In this document: one piece after another, positions 52,257-60,376 of the stretch
How positions within the stretch are numbered: position 1 is the first letter of the stretch
Layout of the letters: each line of letters opens with the position of its first letter
Origin: Sphingomonas aquatilis
Lineage (GTDB): Bacteria > Pseudomonadota > Alphaproteobacteria > Sphingomonadales > Sphingomonadaceae
DNA: 64,000 bases
Direction of reading: 5' to 3'
Assembly (NCBI RefSeq): GCF_014196115.1
Contig: NZ_JACIDB010000010.1
Span: 29,820-93,819 of the forward strand
The notes under the pieces: generated by a model
Database searches by the model: none
What the model was told of the DNA's origin: nothing
What the model saw: the letters and a program-made list of their open reading frames with translations, nothing else
Program-made: the position numbers and the translations under genes

Positions 52257-54104
52257 ATGCCGCCCACCGATCCGACCAGCCAGACCCGCGCCGACCAGCC
52301 GTTGCTGCCGACGCTGCGCCGTTTCCTCCCCTATCTGTGGCCTGCGGGTGAAACGGGGCTGAAGGCGCGCATCGTCGTCGCGATGCTGCTCGTCGTCGCG
52401 AGCAAGATCGTTCAGGTCTTCGGTGCGGCCTATACGCTGAAATATGCGGTCGACCGGATGAGCGTCGGCGACCGAAGCCTCGTCACGATCGTCGTGCTGC
52501 TGGTGATCGGCTATGCCGCCTCGCGCTTTTCGACGACGCTGTTCGACAATCTGCGCAACGCGGTGTTCGAACGCGTCGGGCAGGATGCGACGCGGCGCCT
52601 CGCGGCGAGCGTCTTCCGTCACCTGCACGGCCTGTCGCTGCGCTTCCATCTGGAACGGCGCACCGGCGCCGTCACCAAGGTGGTCGAACGCGGCACCAAG
52701 AGCATCGATACGATGCTGTATTTCCTGCTGTTCAACATCGCGCCGACGGTGCTGGAGCTGGCCATGGTGTTGACGATCTTCTGGACCAGCTTCGGCTGGC
52801 CGCTGGTCGCCGCGACGGTGGCGATGGTCGCGATCTATATCGTCTTCACGCAGAAGGTGACCGACTGGCGCAACGCGTTGCGGGCGCAGATGAATGATCT
52901 CGACACCGGCGCGGTCGCGCATGCGGTCGATTCGCTGCTGAATTTCGAGACGGTCAAATATTTCGGGGCCGAGGAGCGTGAAGCGAAGCGCTACGACGCG
53001 GCGATCAGCGCCTATGCCGCCGCGGCGACCAAGTCGGAAAACAGCCTCGCATGGCTCAACGTCGGGCAGGCGCTGATCACCAACGCGATGCTCGGCGGCG
53101 GCATGGCCTATGTCGCCTGGGGGTGGAGCCAGGGGCGGTTTTCCGCGGGCGACGTGGTGTTCGTATCGACCTTGCTGTCGCAGCTGTTCCGGCCGCTCGA
53201 CCTGCTGGGCATGGTCTATCGTACGATCCGCCAGGGCGTGATCGACATGGCGAGCATGTTCGCGCTGATCGATACGCCCGCCGAGGTCGTCGACGCACCG
53301 AACGCCGCGCCGCTGGTGGTGGATCGCGGGCGCGTGCGGTTCGAGGACGTGCATTTCGGCTATGACGCGGATCGCGAAATCCTGAAGGGCCTCGACCTCG
53401 ACATTCCGGCGGGCACGACGCTGGCGGTGGTGGGGCCATCGGGCGCGGGCAAGTCGACGCTCGCGCGGCTGATGTACCGCTTTTACGATGTCGACGCAGG
53501 CGCGATCACGATCGACGGCCAGGACGTGCGCACCGTGACGCAAGCCTCCCTGCGCACCGCGATCGGCATCGTGCCGCAGGACACCGTGCTGTTCAACGAC
53601 ACGATCGGCTACAACATCGGCTATGGCCGCGAAGGCGCGTCGGACGCGGAGATCGCCCAGGCCGCGTCGGGTGCGGCGATCGCCGGCTTCATCGAACGCC
53701 AGCCCGATGGCTTCGCGACCCGCGTGGGCGAGCGCGGACTGAAGCTGTCGGGCGGCGAGAAGCAGCGCGTCGCGATCGCGCGCACGCTGCTGAAGAACCC
53801 GCCGATCCTGATATTGGACGAAGCGACCAGCGCGCTCGACAGCCGCACCGAGGCGGAGATCCTCGACACGCTGAAGGCGATCGAGCGCGGTCGCACGACG
53901 ATCGTCATTGCGCACCGGCTGTCAACGGTGGTGCATGCCGACCAGATCGTCGTCCTCGACGGTGGCCGGGTGGCGGAGCGCGGCACGCACGCGGAACTGC
54001 TGAAGCGCAGCGGGCTCTACGCCGAAATGTGGGCACGCCAGGCCCAGGAGCGCGACGACGAGGATGTCGCCGGCGCCGGTGAGGGTGCGTTGGCGGCGGA
54101 GTGA
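52257..54104 (+). CDS. Atm1/ABCB7-like ABC exporter (fused permease-ATPase)
   Basis: A 615-residue half-transporter. Six membrane segments lie in residues ~35-340 and the nucleotide-binding domain at ~355-590. Walker A is GPSGAGKST (393-401), the signature is LSGGEKQR (497-504) and Walker B is ILILDEATSALD (517-528). The transmembrane region (FHLERRTGAVTKVVERGTKSI, NFETVKYFGAEEREAKRYD) is typical of Atm1-type exporters of glutathione-derived compounds involved in Fe-S supply and heavy-metal tolerance. It starts at ATG 52257, 7 bp after TACATA, with no Shine-Dalgarno sequence, so the mRNA is probably leaderless. Confidence 0.93.
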   Translation: MPPTDPTSQTRADQPLLPTLRRFLPYLWPAGETGLKARIVVAMLLVVASKIVQVFGAAYTLKYAVDRMSVGDRSLVTIVVLLVIGYAASRFSTTLFDNLRNAVFERVGQDATRRLAASVFRHLHGLSLRFHLERRTGAVTKVVERGTKSIDTMLYFLLFNIAPTVLELAMVLTIFWTSFGWPLVAATVAMVAIYIVFTQKVTDWRNALRAQMNDLDTGAVAHAVDSLLNFETVKYFGAEEREAKRYDAAISAYAAAATKSENSLAWLNVGQALITNAMLGGGMAYVAWGWSQGRFSAGDVVFVSTLLSQLFRPLDLLGMVYRTIRQGVIDMASMFALIDTPAEVVDAPNAAPLVVDRGRVRFEDVHFGYDADREILKGLDLDIPAGTTLAVVGPSGAGKSTLARLMYRFYDVDAGAITIDGQDVRTVTQASLRTAIGIVPQDTVLFNDTIGYNIGYGREGASDAEIAQAASGAAIAGFIERQPDGFATRVGERGLKLSGGEKQRVAIARTLLKNPPILILDEATSALDSRTEAEILDTLKAIERGRTTIVIAHRLSTVVHADQIVVLDGGRVAERGTHAELLKRSGLYAEMWARQAQERDDEDVAGAGEGALAAE

Positions 54105-54193
54105 CGCCGCCAAAACGGATCAGCTACGACCTTCAGCGCTGAGGCATAATCTTCATACGGCTTCCCCACGCAACGTGACGGGGATGTCTTATA

Positions 54194-54760
54194 ATGAAGA
54201 TAATCGATGGCCTTTGGGACCAAGGCTTCGCACTCGACAAGCACACCGTGTCGAGCACGTATCTCGGCGACGACGACAATGGGAATCCGCAGTTCGACAC
54301 AAAGCGTACCGACATTGGCGAGGCTTTGTTTCAGCTGAAATATCGCGGCGGCTGGCAATACGTCCCGGCACTGGCCGATGCCTTGGCGAAACAGATACAG
54401 GCCACTCTTCCGCGGTTCGATGTCATCGTTCCGATGCCTGCATCCGCCGTACGGCCGCGCCAGCCCGTGACGGAGCTTGCAACGGAGGTCAGCCGCATCC
54501 TCGGCATTCGGATGGACGGCGCCCTGCTCCAAAAAACCGCCACGTCACAGCTCAAAGACCTGACCAACCGATCGGATAAGGATGCCGTGCTGGCCGATGC
54601 GTTTTCAGTCCACGACGCTGGCCTGGCTGACGGCCCCGTCGATGTGTTGCTGATCGACGATCTGATCCATACTGGTGCTTCTCTCGACGCCGCGTGCGCC
54701 GCGTTGCGGACCTCGCACAGGATCGGGCGCATCTATGTGGCTGTGTTGACTTGGAGATAA
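54194..54760 (+). CDS. ComF-like phosphoribosyltransferase, lacking the zinc-finger start
   Basis: A 188-residue protein. LFQLKYRGG (45-53) and FDVIVPMPASAVRPRQP (75-91) match ComF-type phosphoribosyltransferases. VLLIDDLIHTGAS (151-163) is the PRPP-binding loop with its two acidic residues. The CxxC zinc ribbon that opens normal ComF proteins is absent and is replaced by a beta-rich segment (STYLGDDDNGNPQFD). It therefore probably uses PRPP, with an unknown second substrate. It is followed after 2 bp by the SLOG-like gene, so the two form one unit. Base composition is lower in GC than the flanking genes (two 60-base lines counted: 36 and 31 G+C, against 44 in a line of the ABC gene). Confidence 0.78.
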   Translation: MKIIDGLWDQGFALDKHTVSSTYLGDDDNGNPQFDTKRTDIGEALFQLKYRGGWQYVPALADALAKQIQATLPRFDVIVPMPASAVRPRQPVTELATEVSRILGIRMDGALLQKTATSQLKDLTNRSDKDAVLADAFSVHDAGLADGPVDVLLIDDLIHTGASLDAACAALRTSHRIGRIYVAVLTWR

Positions 54761-54762
54761 CA

Positions 54763-55329
54763 GTGCCCACCAGCGGGACGGTCTTCATCGCCGGATCCAT
54801 CGCGATCAGCCGATTGCACCCTGTCGTCTGCGATCGGATCGGGAATGCCGTCGACCGCGATATGGCGGTCGTGGTGGGCGATGCCGATGGCGCCGATACG
54901 GCAATCCAGCGCGTGTTGCTGGATCGACAAGCGCGCTCCGTTACGGTCTACTGCAGCGGAGACCGCCCGCGTAACAATGTCGGAGATTGGCCCGTCGAGC
55001 ATATTTATCCCGATGCTCCGCCGGGCACGCGCCGGTGGTTCACTGCCAAGGACATCGCGATGGCGGAAGCCGCCGATTACGGACTCATGATCTGGGATAC
55101 ACGCAGCACGGGCACGCTTTCGAATGTCATCGAATTGCTCTCCGCAGACAAAAAGTCCGTCGTGTTCGTCAACAAGGCGAAAGAGTTCATGAAGGTTGCC
55201 GATGTGGAGGGTCTAAACCGTCTGATCGACTTGATGTCGGTAACGGCAAGGGACAAAGCAGAGCAGAAGATGCGCCTGTCCGATAAGGTCGACGCTCTTC
55301 GCCATCGACAGGGTGCGCTGTCTTTATGA
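54763..55329 (+). CDS. SLOG-like nucleotide-binding Rossmann protein
   Basis: A 188-residue protein. TVFIAGSIAISRL (6-18) is the first strand and glycine turn. VVVGDADGADTAIQRVLLD (36-54) is a nucleotide-binding loop with helix. VYCSGDRPRNNVGDWP (62-77) and YGLMIWDTRSTGTLSNVIEL (106-125) match the conserved loops of LOG/SLOG-type proteins (DprA, LOG and relatives), which bind or cleave nucleotides and act in signalling in several defence systems. The start is the GTG at 54763, supported by GGAG at 54753-54756. Transcribed with the phosphoribosyltransferase. The C-terminal helix (RDKAEQKMRLSDKVDALRHR) is charged and could pack against the partner. No function is established. Confidence 0.72.
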   Translation: MPTSGTVFIAGSIAISRLHPVVCDRIGNAVDRDMAVVVGDADGADTAIQRVLLDRQARSVTVYCSGDRPRNNVGDWPVEHIYPDAPPGTRRWFTAKDIAMAEAADYGLMIWDTRSTGTLSNVIELLSADKKSVVFVNKAKEFMKVADVEGLNRLIDLMSVTARDKAEQKMRLSDKVDALRHRQGALSL

Positions 55330-55384
55330 TGTGCCCGTCCAACGAGGCAGGCGACGGCGTCGGGCAGATGGCTTAGCCTACGCC

Positions 55385-55413
55385 TCGACGCTGCGGCCCG
55401 TCCCGCCTACATG
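55385..55413 (+). promoter_or_regulatory. recQ promoter, probably giving a leaderless message
   Basis: TCGACG (55385-55390), a 17-bp spacer and TACATG (55408-55413) are placed 8 bp before the recQ ATG, so transcription should start at or within a base or two of the start codon. The 55330-55421 interval otherwise holds nothing. The same arrangement (-10 about 7-8 bp before ATG) is seen upstream of the ABC exporter and the EamA gene. Confidence 0.5.
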
Positions 55414-55421
55414 AGCCGGTA

Positions 55422-57191
55422 ATGCGTCCCGATCCCCTGCCCACCCTGTCCCGCGTCTTCGGCTTTGCGGGGTTCCGCGGCGTGCAGGAAGAGGTGGTGT
55501 CGCGGGTGCTAGCCGGCGAGCGGACGCTGGGGGTGATGCCGACCGGCGCGGGCAAGTCGCTGTGCTACCAGCTGCCGTCGGTGATGCTGGAGGGGACGTG
55601 CGTCGTCGTCTCGCCGCTCATTGCACTGATGCACGACCAGCTGCGTGCCGCCGAAGCGGTGGGCATTCGCGCGGGCACGCTGACCAGCGCCGACCAGAAT
55701 CGTGGCGAGACGATCGCGCGGTTTAAGGCTGGCGAACTCGACCTGCTCTATATCGCACCCGAACGCGCTTCGACCGGGCATTTCCGCGAGCTGCTGGGCA
55801 GCGCGAAGCTCAGCCTGTTCGCGATCGACGAGGCGCATTGCGTCAGCGAATGGGGGCACGATTTCCGCCCCGATTATCGCCTGCTCGCACCGCTGATGGA
55901 CGCGTTCCCGGACGTGCCGCGGCTGGCGCTGACCGCGACGGCGGACGCGCATACCCGCGCCGATATCCTCGCGCAGCTCGGCATCCCGCAGGACGGGCTG
56001 ATCGTGTCGGGCTTCGACCGGCCCAATATCCGCTATGCGATCAGCCCCAAGGCGAACACGACCAAGCAGATCGCCGACGTGATCGCCAGTACGCCCGGCC
56101 CCGGCATCGTCTATGCCCAGACGCGTGCGGCGACGGAGAAACTGGCGGAGGCGCTCGCCCGCACCGGCCGGCCGACCCGCGCCTATCATGCGGGGCTGGA
56201 GCAGCATATCCGCGCGAAAAACCAGGCGGATTTCGTCGCTAGCGAAGACATGGTGATCTGCGCCACGGTCGCGTTCGGCATGGGCATCGACAAGCCCGAC
56301 GTCCGCTTCGTCGCGCACGCCGGCCTGCCGAAATCGATCGAGGCCTATTATCAGGAAACCGGCCGTGCAGGGCGCGACGGCGATCCGGCGGTCGCGCATC
56401 TGTTCTGGGGCGCGGAGGATTTCGCGCGTGCGCGCCAGCGGATCGGCGAGGTCGAGCCTGAGCGGCAGGCCGGCGAACGGACGCGGCTGGCCGCGCTGGG
56501 GGCGCTGGTCGAGACGGCGGGCTGCCGGCGTCGCATCCTGCTGAAGCACTTTGGCGAAGACCTCATCGAAGACTGCGGCAATTGCGACAATTGCCTGGGG
56601 TCCCCCGATGCGGTCGATGCGACGACGGTCGCGCAGAAATTCCTGTCCGCCGTCTTCCGCACCGGCCAGCTGTTCGGCGCGGGCTATATCGAGCAGGTGC
56701 TGCTGGGCCAGTCGACCGACCGCAGCGTCGATCGCGGGCATGAGGCGCTGTCGGTGTGGGGCATCGTCACGGGCGAGGAAGCGGCGCTGGTCAAGCCGGT
56801 GGCGCGCGCGCTGCTGCTGCGCGATGCGTTGCGTACGAATGCCCATGGCGGGCTGGAGTTCGGCCCCGGTGCGCGGCCGATCCTGAAGGAGGGCGCACGG
56901 GTGATGCTGGTGCTGCCGCCCAAGCGGGTCCGGGGCAAGAAGCGCGACGCGGGCGTGGCGATCAACCCGGCCGACAATCCGCTGTTCGAGGCGCTACGGA
57001 CCTGCCGCCGCGATCTGGCCAAGGAGGCCGGCGTGCCGCCCTATGTCATCTTCCACGATTCGGTGCTGCGCGAGATGGCGGCGCAGCGGCCGACCAGCCG
57101 CTCGGCACTGATGCACCTGTCCGGCATCGGCGCGCGGAAGCTGGAGGCGTATGGGGATGCGTTTCTGGAGGTGATCCGCGCGGCGGATTAG
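55422..57191 (+). CDS. recQ: ATP-dependent DNA helicase RecQ
   Basis: A 589-residue 3'-5' helicase of the RecF recombination pathway. Walker A is MPTGAGKSLCYQ (39-50) and the DEAH box is at 136-139 (LFAIDEAHCVSEWGHDFRPDY). The aromatic-rich loop and motifs up to QETGRAGRDGDPA are present. The RQC zinc site shows CGNCDNCLG, and a C-terminal HRDC domain covers the last ~75 residues (LRTCRRDLAKEAGVPPYVIFHDSVLREMA, in part). Complete. It follows the phosphoribosyltransferase/SLOG pair but has its own promoter. Confidence 0.97.
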   Translation: MRPDPLPTLSRVFGFAGFRGVQEEVVSRVLAGERTLGVMPTGAGKSLCYQLPSVMLEGTCVVVSPLIALMHDQLRAAEAVGIRAGTLTSADQNRGETIARFKAGELDLLYIAPERASTGHFRELLGSAKLSLFAIDEAHCVSEWGHDFRPDYRLLAPLMDAFPDVPRLALTATADAHTRADILAQLGIPQDGLIVSGFDRPNIRYAISPKANTTKQIADVIASTPGPGIVYAQTRAATEKLAEALARTGRPTRAYHAGLEQHIRAKNQADFVASEDMVICATVAFGMGIDKPDVRFVAHAGLPKSIEAYYQETGRAGRDGDPAVAHLFWGAEDFARARQRIGEVEPERQAGERTRLAALGALVETAGCRRRILLKHFGEDLIEDCGNCDNCLGSPDAVDATTVAQKFLSAVFRTGQLFGAGYIEQVLLGQSTDRSVDRGHEALSVWGIVTGEEAALVKPVARALLLRDALRTNAHGGLEFGPGARPILKEGARVMLVLPPKRVRGKKRDAGVAINPADNPLFEALRTCRRDLAKEAGVPPYVIFHDSVLREMAAQRPTSRSALMHLSGIGARKLEAYGDAFLEVIRAAD

Positions 57192-57207
57192 CGGCGAGCC
57201 AAGTCCC

Positions 57208-57297
57208 CCGTTCGCCCTGAGCCTGTCGAAGGGCATGCTACCCCGCGCGGCGTCGCGCGTGGGGACGCCTGTGCTTCGACAGGCTCAACACGAACGG
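57208..57297. repeat. Inverted repeat of the CTGAGCCTGTCGAAGGG family after recQ
   Basis: Outer arms CCGTTCG (57208-57214) and CGAACGG (57291-57297) and inner arms CTGAGCCTGTCGAAG (from 57217) and CTTCGACAGGCTCAA form a long hairpin. The tip holds a second stem (CCCCGCGCG / CGCGCGTGGGG). It lies 16 bp after the recQ stop and is related to 31265-31340. Confidence 0.85.
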
Positions 57298-57389
57298 TGG
57301 TTGTGGACCGGGCGATCGCTGCACTAAAATCCTGCCGGACCGCGACCAAAACGGCTGACGCGGCTCGGTTGATCGCGTAACGGGACCGG

Positions 57390-57824
57390 ATGGCCGATAT
57401 CCGCACGATCAACGAATCCATCAGCGTCGCCCCCCAGATCACGCCGGAGGACATGGCGGCGATCAAGGCGGCGGGCTTTGTGGGTATCGTCAACAACCGC
57501 CCCGACGAGGAGGAAGCGGGCCAGCCGGCGGGCGAGGCGATCCGCGCTGCGGCGGCGGCGGCGGGCCTGACCTATGTCGCGATCCCGATCACGCATGCCG
57601 GCTTCTCGCACCCGCAGATCGACGCGATGACGCAGGCGCTGGTCGGCGCGGACGGGCCCGTGCTCGCCTATTGCCGGTCGGGGACGCGCAGCTGCAACCT
57701 GTGGGCGCTGGCCGCTGCGAAGGCGGGGCGCAACCCAGAGCTGCTCGTCGCCCAGGCGCGCGCCGCCGGCTACGATCTGTCGGGGATGCGCCCGACGCTG
57801 GACGCACTCGCCGGCGGGCAGTGA
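57390..57824 (+). CDS. DUF442/TIGR01244-type phosphatase-like protein (Blh N-terminal family)
   Basis: A 144-residue protein of the dual-specificity phosphatase-like family found fused to or next to beta-lactamase-like sulfur enzymes (BlhA, persulfide metabolism). The catalytic loop is AYCRSGTRS, with C95 and R100 in CxxGxR form. The N-terminus (ISVAPQITPEDMAAIKAAGFVGIVNNRPDEE) is diagnostic. No beta-lactamase-fold partner is adjacent. It may act on persulfides or on a phosphorylated substrate. Confidence 0.88.
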   Translation: MADIRTINESISVAPQITPEDMAAIKAAGFVGIVNNRPDEEEAGQPAGEAIRAAAAAAGLTYVAIPITHAGFSHPQIDAMTQALVGADGPVLAYCRSGTRSCNLWALAAAKAGRNPELLVAQARAAGYDLSGMRPTLDALAGGQ

Positions 57825-57831
57825 TCCGGCC

Positions 57832-58251
57832 ATGCGGTTCGATGAGACGGCGATCGGGATCGCGCTGATCGCCGGCCTGGTGGTGCTGCTGGTCGTCGGC
57901 GGCATCGTCTGGGCGGTGCGCCGTGGACGCGTCGGGCGGATCGAATCGCCCGAAGAGGCCGCCGCGGCGGCGGACGAGGCGCTTGGGGGCTTCGAGACGT
58001 TGGGCGCGGTGGTCGGCGCCGATGGCGTGGGCGCGCTGGCGGTCGATCGCGCGGGCCGCGTCGCGGTGATGCGCCGCTATGGCAAGAGGATCACGGTGTG
58101 CGAGATCGCCTGGCTCGCGCTGCGCTCGACGGTCGAGGGGATCGAGATCGACAGCGGCGACCGGCGCATGGGTCGGGTGCTGATCGCGGGCGTCGATGCG
58201 CTCGACGTGCGGCGCTTGGCGCCGGCAGACCTCAAGAAGATGATCGGCTGA
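57832..58251 (+). CDS. Membrane-anchored hypothetical protein
   Basis: A 139-residue protein. One N-terminal membrane helix (IGIALIAGLVVLLVVGGIVWAV) is followed by a cytoplasmic, beta-rich domain of ~110 residues: VGADGVGALAVDRAGRVAVMRRYGKRITVCEIAWLALRSTVEGIEIDSGDRRMGRVLIAGVDALDVRRL (in parts). The domain looks real and compact, but I do not recognise it. It follows the phosphatase-like gene by 7 bp, so the two probably share a message. Confidence 0.7.
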   Translation: MRFDETAIGIALIAGLVVLLVVGGIVWAVRRGRVGRIESPEEAAAAADEALGGFETLGAVVGADGVGALAVDRAGRVAVMRRYGKRITVCEIAWLALRSTVEGIEIDSGDRRMGRVLIAGVDALDVRRLAPADLKKMIG

Positions 58252-58296
58252 GGCCGATATCCCTCCCCCGGCGCGACCGGAGGAGGGGCAGGCGGA

Positions 58297-59370
58297 TTAC
58301 GCGTCCTGCGTTTCCAGCGCGGGATAGTCGGTGTAGCCCTCGCGGCCCTTGCTATACCAGGTCTTCGGGTCGTCCTGGTTGAGCGGCGCGCCCTGGCGCA
58401 GGCGTTCGACCAGATCGGGGTTGGCGATATATTTGCGACCGAAGGCGATCGCATCCGCGACGCCCGAATCCAGGTCGGCCTGTGCGCTGGCGCCGTCATA
58501 ATCCTGGTTCAGCACCAGCGGCCCCTTGAAGACCTTGCGGATTTCGGGGCTGAGCTTGGGCACGTCGCTCTTGCCGAACGTGCCGTCGGGGCCCTGTTCG
58601 CGCAGTTCGAGGAAGGCGATGCCGAGCGCGTCGAGCGCCGCGGCGGCGGGGACGAAGACGCTGGCAGGATCGCTGTCGTCGGCGCCCTGCGTCTCGCCGT
58701 TGGGTGACAGGCGGATGCCGGTGCGGCCCGCACCGATCGCATCGGCGACGCGCGCCACCGATTCGCGCATGAAGCGAATGCGGTTTTCCGGGCTGCCGCC
58801 GTAATCGTCGTCGCGATGGTTGGTGCCGTCGCGCAGAAACTGGTCGATCAGATAGCCATTGGCGCCGTGCAGCTGCACGCCATCGAATCCGGCGCGGATC
58901 GCATTGCGCGCGGCCGTCGCGTAATCGTCCTGCACGCGGGTGATATCGTCGAGCGTCGCGGCGCGCGCCTCGCCATAGGGGTTCGGCTCCTTGTGATAGG
59001 GCGCGCGCGTCGCCGAGGACGACAGCGGCGTCATGCCGATCACGTCGGGGCGCGACAGGCGGCCCATGTGCCAGATCTGCGCGACGATCTTGCCGCCCGC
59101 CTCATGCACCGCCGCGGTCACCGGCTTCCACGCCTCGACCTGTTCCTCGGTCCACAGGCCCGGCGCGTTGGGCCAGCCCAGCCCTTCCTGGCTGACGCCG
59201 GTGCCTTCGGTGATGATGAGGCCGGCGCTGGCGCGCTGGCGGTAATAGTCGATCATGATCTCGGTCGGCACATGGCCGTCGGTCGAGCGGCCGCGGGTCA
59301 GCGGCGACATGAAGATGCGGTTGGCGGCGTGGATATCGCCAAGCTGGATGGGGTCGAAAAGGCTCGGCAT
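58297..59370 (-). CDS. Old Yellow Enzyme-type alkene reductase (NemA-like)
   Basis: A 357-residue FMN-dependent ene-reductase that reduces activated double bonds such as enones and maleimides with NAD(P)H. The barrel shows LFDPIQLGDIHAANRIFMSPLTRGRS, GLIITEGTGVSQEGLG, FDGVQLHGANGYLIDQFL, DDDYGGSPENRIRF and GVADAIAFGRKYIANPDL, all in the OYE family pattern. The frame continues upstream to 59784, but ATG 59370 starts the family sequence with GGAG placed before it. It is divergent from the EamA transporter gene. The role is probably electrophile detoxification. Confidence 0.94.
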   Translation of the reverse strand: MPSLFDPIQLGDIHAANRIFMSPLTRGRSTDGHVPTEIMIDYYRQRASAGLIITEGTGVSQEGLGWPNAPGLWTEEQVEAWKPVTAAVHEAGGKIVAQIWHMGRLSRPDVIGMTPLSSSATRAPYHKEPNPYGEARAATLDDITRVQDDYATAARNAIRAGFDGVQLHGANGYLIDQFLRDGTNHRDDDYGGSPENRIRFMRESVARVADAIGAGRTGIRLSPNGETQGADDSDPASVFVPAAAALDALGIAFLELREQGPDGTFGKSDVPKLSPEIRKVFKGPLVLNQDYDGASAQADLDSGVADAIAFGRKYIANPDLVERLRQGAPLNQDDPKTWYSKGREGYTDYPALETQDA

Positions 59371-59388
59371 GGATGCTCCGTTAGTGGC

Positions 59389-59417
59389 CTGACGCGGGGA
59401 AGATAGGGCGCTACAGG
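59389..59417 (+). promoter_or_regulatory. Promoter of the EamA gene, probably leaderless
   Basis: CTGACG (59389-59394), a 17-bp spacer and TACAGG (59412-59417) lie 5 bp before the ATG at 59423. Transcription would start at the ATG or just inside it, which fits the absence of a Shine-Dalgarno sequence. Confidence 0.5.
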
Positions 59418-59422
59418 GCGGC

Positions 59423-60376
59423 ATGCATCGGCCCGACCCCACAAGAAAAACTGTGCCTGCGCCAACGGTGCCGGTTGCCGCTACGGACACCGCGCCCGCG
59501 CTGGGCTTCGTCGCGCTGATCCTGGCGAATATCGCGCTCGCATTCGGGCCGTGGTTCGTGCGGTTGGCCGATGTCGGGCCGGTGGCGGCGGGGTTCTGGC
59601 GGATCACGCTGGCGATTCCCTTCCTCGCCGCATTGTCGCTGGCGGCAGGCGCCCGGCCGGTGCGGATGCCGGGCGGGCTGTGGCTACTGATCGCCGTCGG
59701 GGGCGTCGCCTTCGCCGCCGATCTGGCGAGCTGGCACCTCGGCATCGTGCGCACGACGATGGCCAATGCGACGCTTTTCGGCAATTCGGCGATCCTGATC
59801 TATCCGCTGTACGGATTCCTGGTGGCGCGCGCCTGGCCATCGCGCGGACAGGGGATCGCGCTGCTGCTCGCGGCGGTCGGTGCCGGGCTGCTGATGGGCC
59901 GGTCGTACCAGGTCGATCCGCGCAACCTGGCGGGCGACCTTCTCTGCATCGTCGCCGGCATCCTCTACACCGTCTATTTCATCATGATGGCCAAGGTGCG
60001 CGAAACGATGCGACCGCTGCCGGCGCTGACGCTGGCGAGCTGCGCAACGGCGCTGCCGCTGCTCGTGTTCGCGGTATTGCTCGGCGAGCGTGTGTGGCCG
60101 GGGCATTGGAGCGCGCTGCTCGGCCTCGCCCTCGTCAGCCAGGTCTTCGGGCAGGGCTGCATGATCTATGCGCTGGGCCGCATGTCGCCGCTGATCGTCG
60201 GCATCGCGCTGCTGATCCAGCCGATCGTCGCCGGCGCGGTGGGCTGGATCGCCTATGGCGAGCGGTTGCAGGGAGCCGATTGGATCGGCGTGGCGTTGGT
60301 CGCGGTGGCGCTGGTATTGGTGCGCCGCGCCGAGGTTGCACCGGCGCGTGCGCAGGCGCAGGAGATGGCGGCATGA
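59423..60376 (+). CDS. EamA/DMT-family transporter
   Basis: A 317-residue inner-membrane protein with ten membrane segments in two EamA repeats (first FVALILANIALAFGPWFVRLADVGPVAAGFWR; second LAGDLLCIVAGILYTVYFIMM, each given in part). Such carriers export amino acids, nucleotides or drugs. The substrate here is not known. Its end overlaps the COQ9 gene by 4 bp (ATGA). The N-terminal ~25 residues are Pro/Thr-rich and may not be translated if a later start is used. Confidence 0.9.
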   Translation: MHRPDPTRKTVPAPTVPVAATDTAPALGFVALILANIALAFGPWFVRLADVGPVAAGFWRITLAIPFLAALSLAAGARPVRMPGGLWLLIAVGGVAFAADLASWHLGIVRTTMANATLFGNSAILIYPLYGFLVARAWPSRGQGIALLLAAVGAGLLMGRSYQVDPRNLAGDLLCIVAGILYTVYFIMMAKVRETMRPLPALTLASCATALPLLVFAVLLGERVWPGHWSALLGLALVSQVFGQGCMIYALGRMSPLIVGIALLIQPIVAGAVGWIAYGERLQGADWIGVALVAVALVLVRRAEVAPARAQAQEMAA

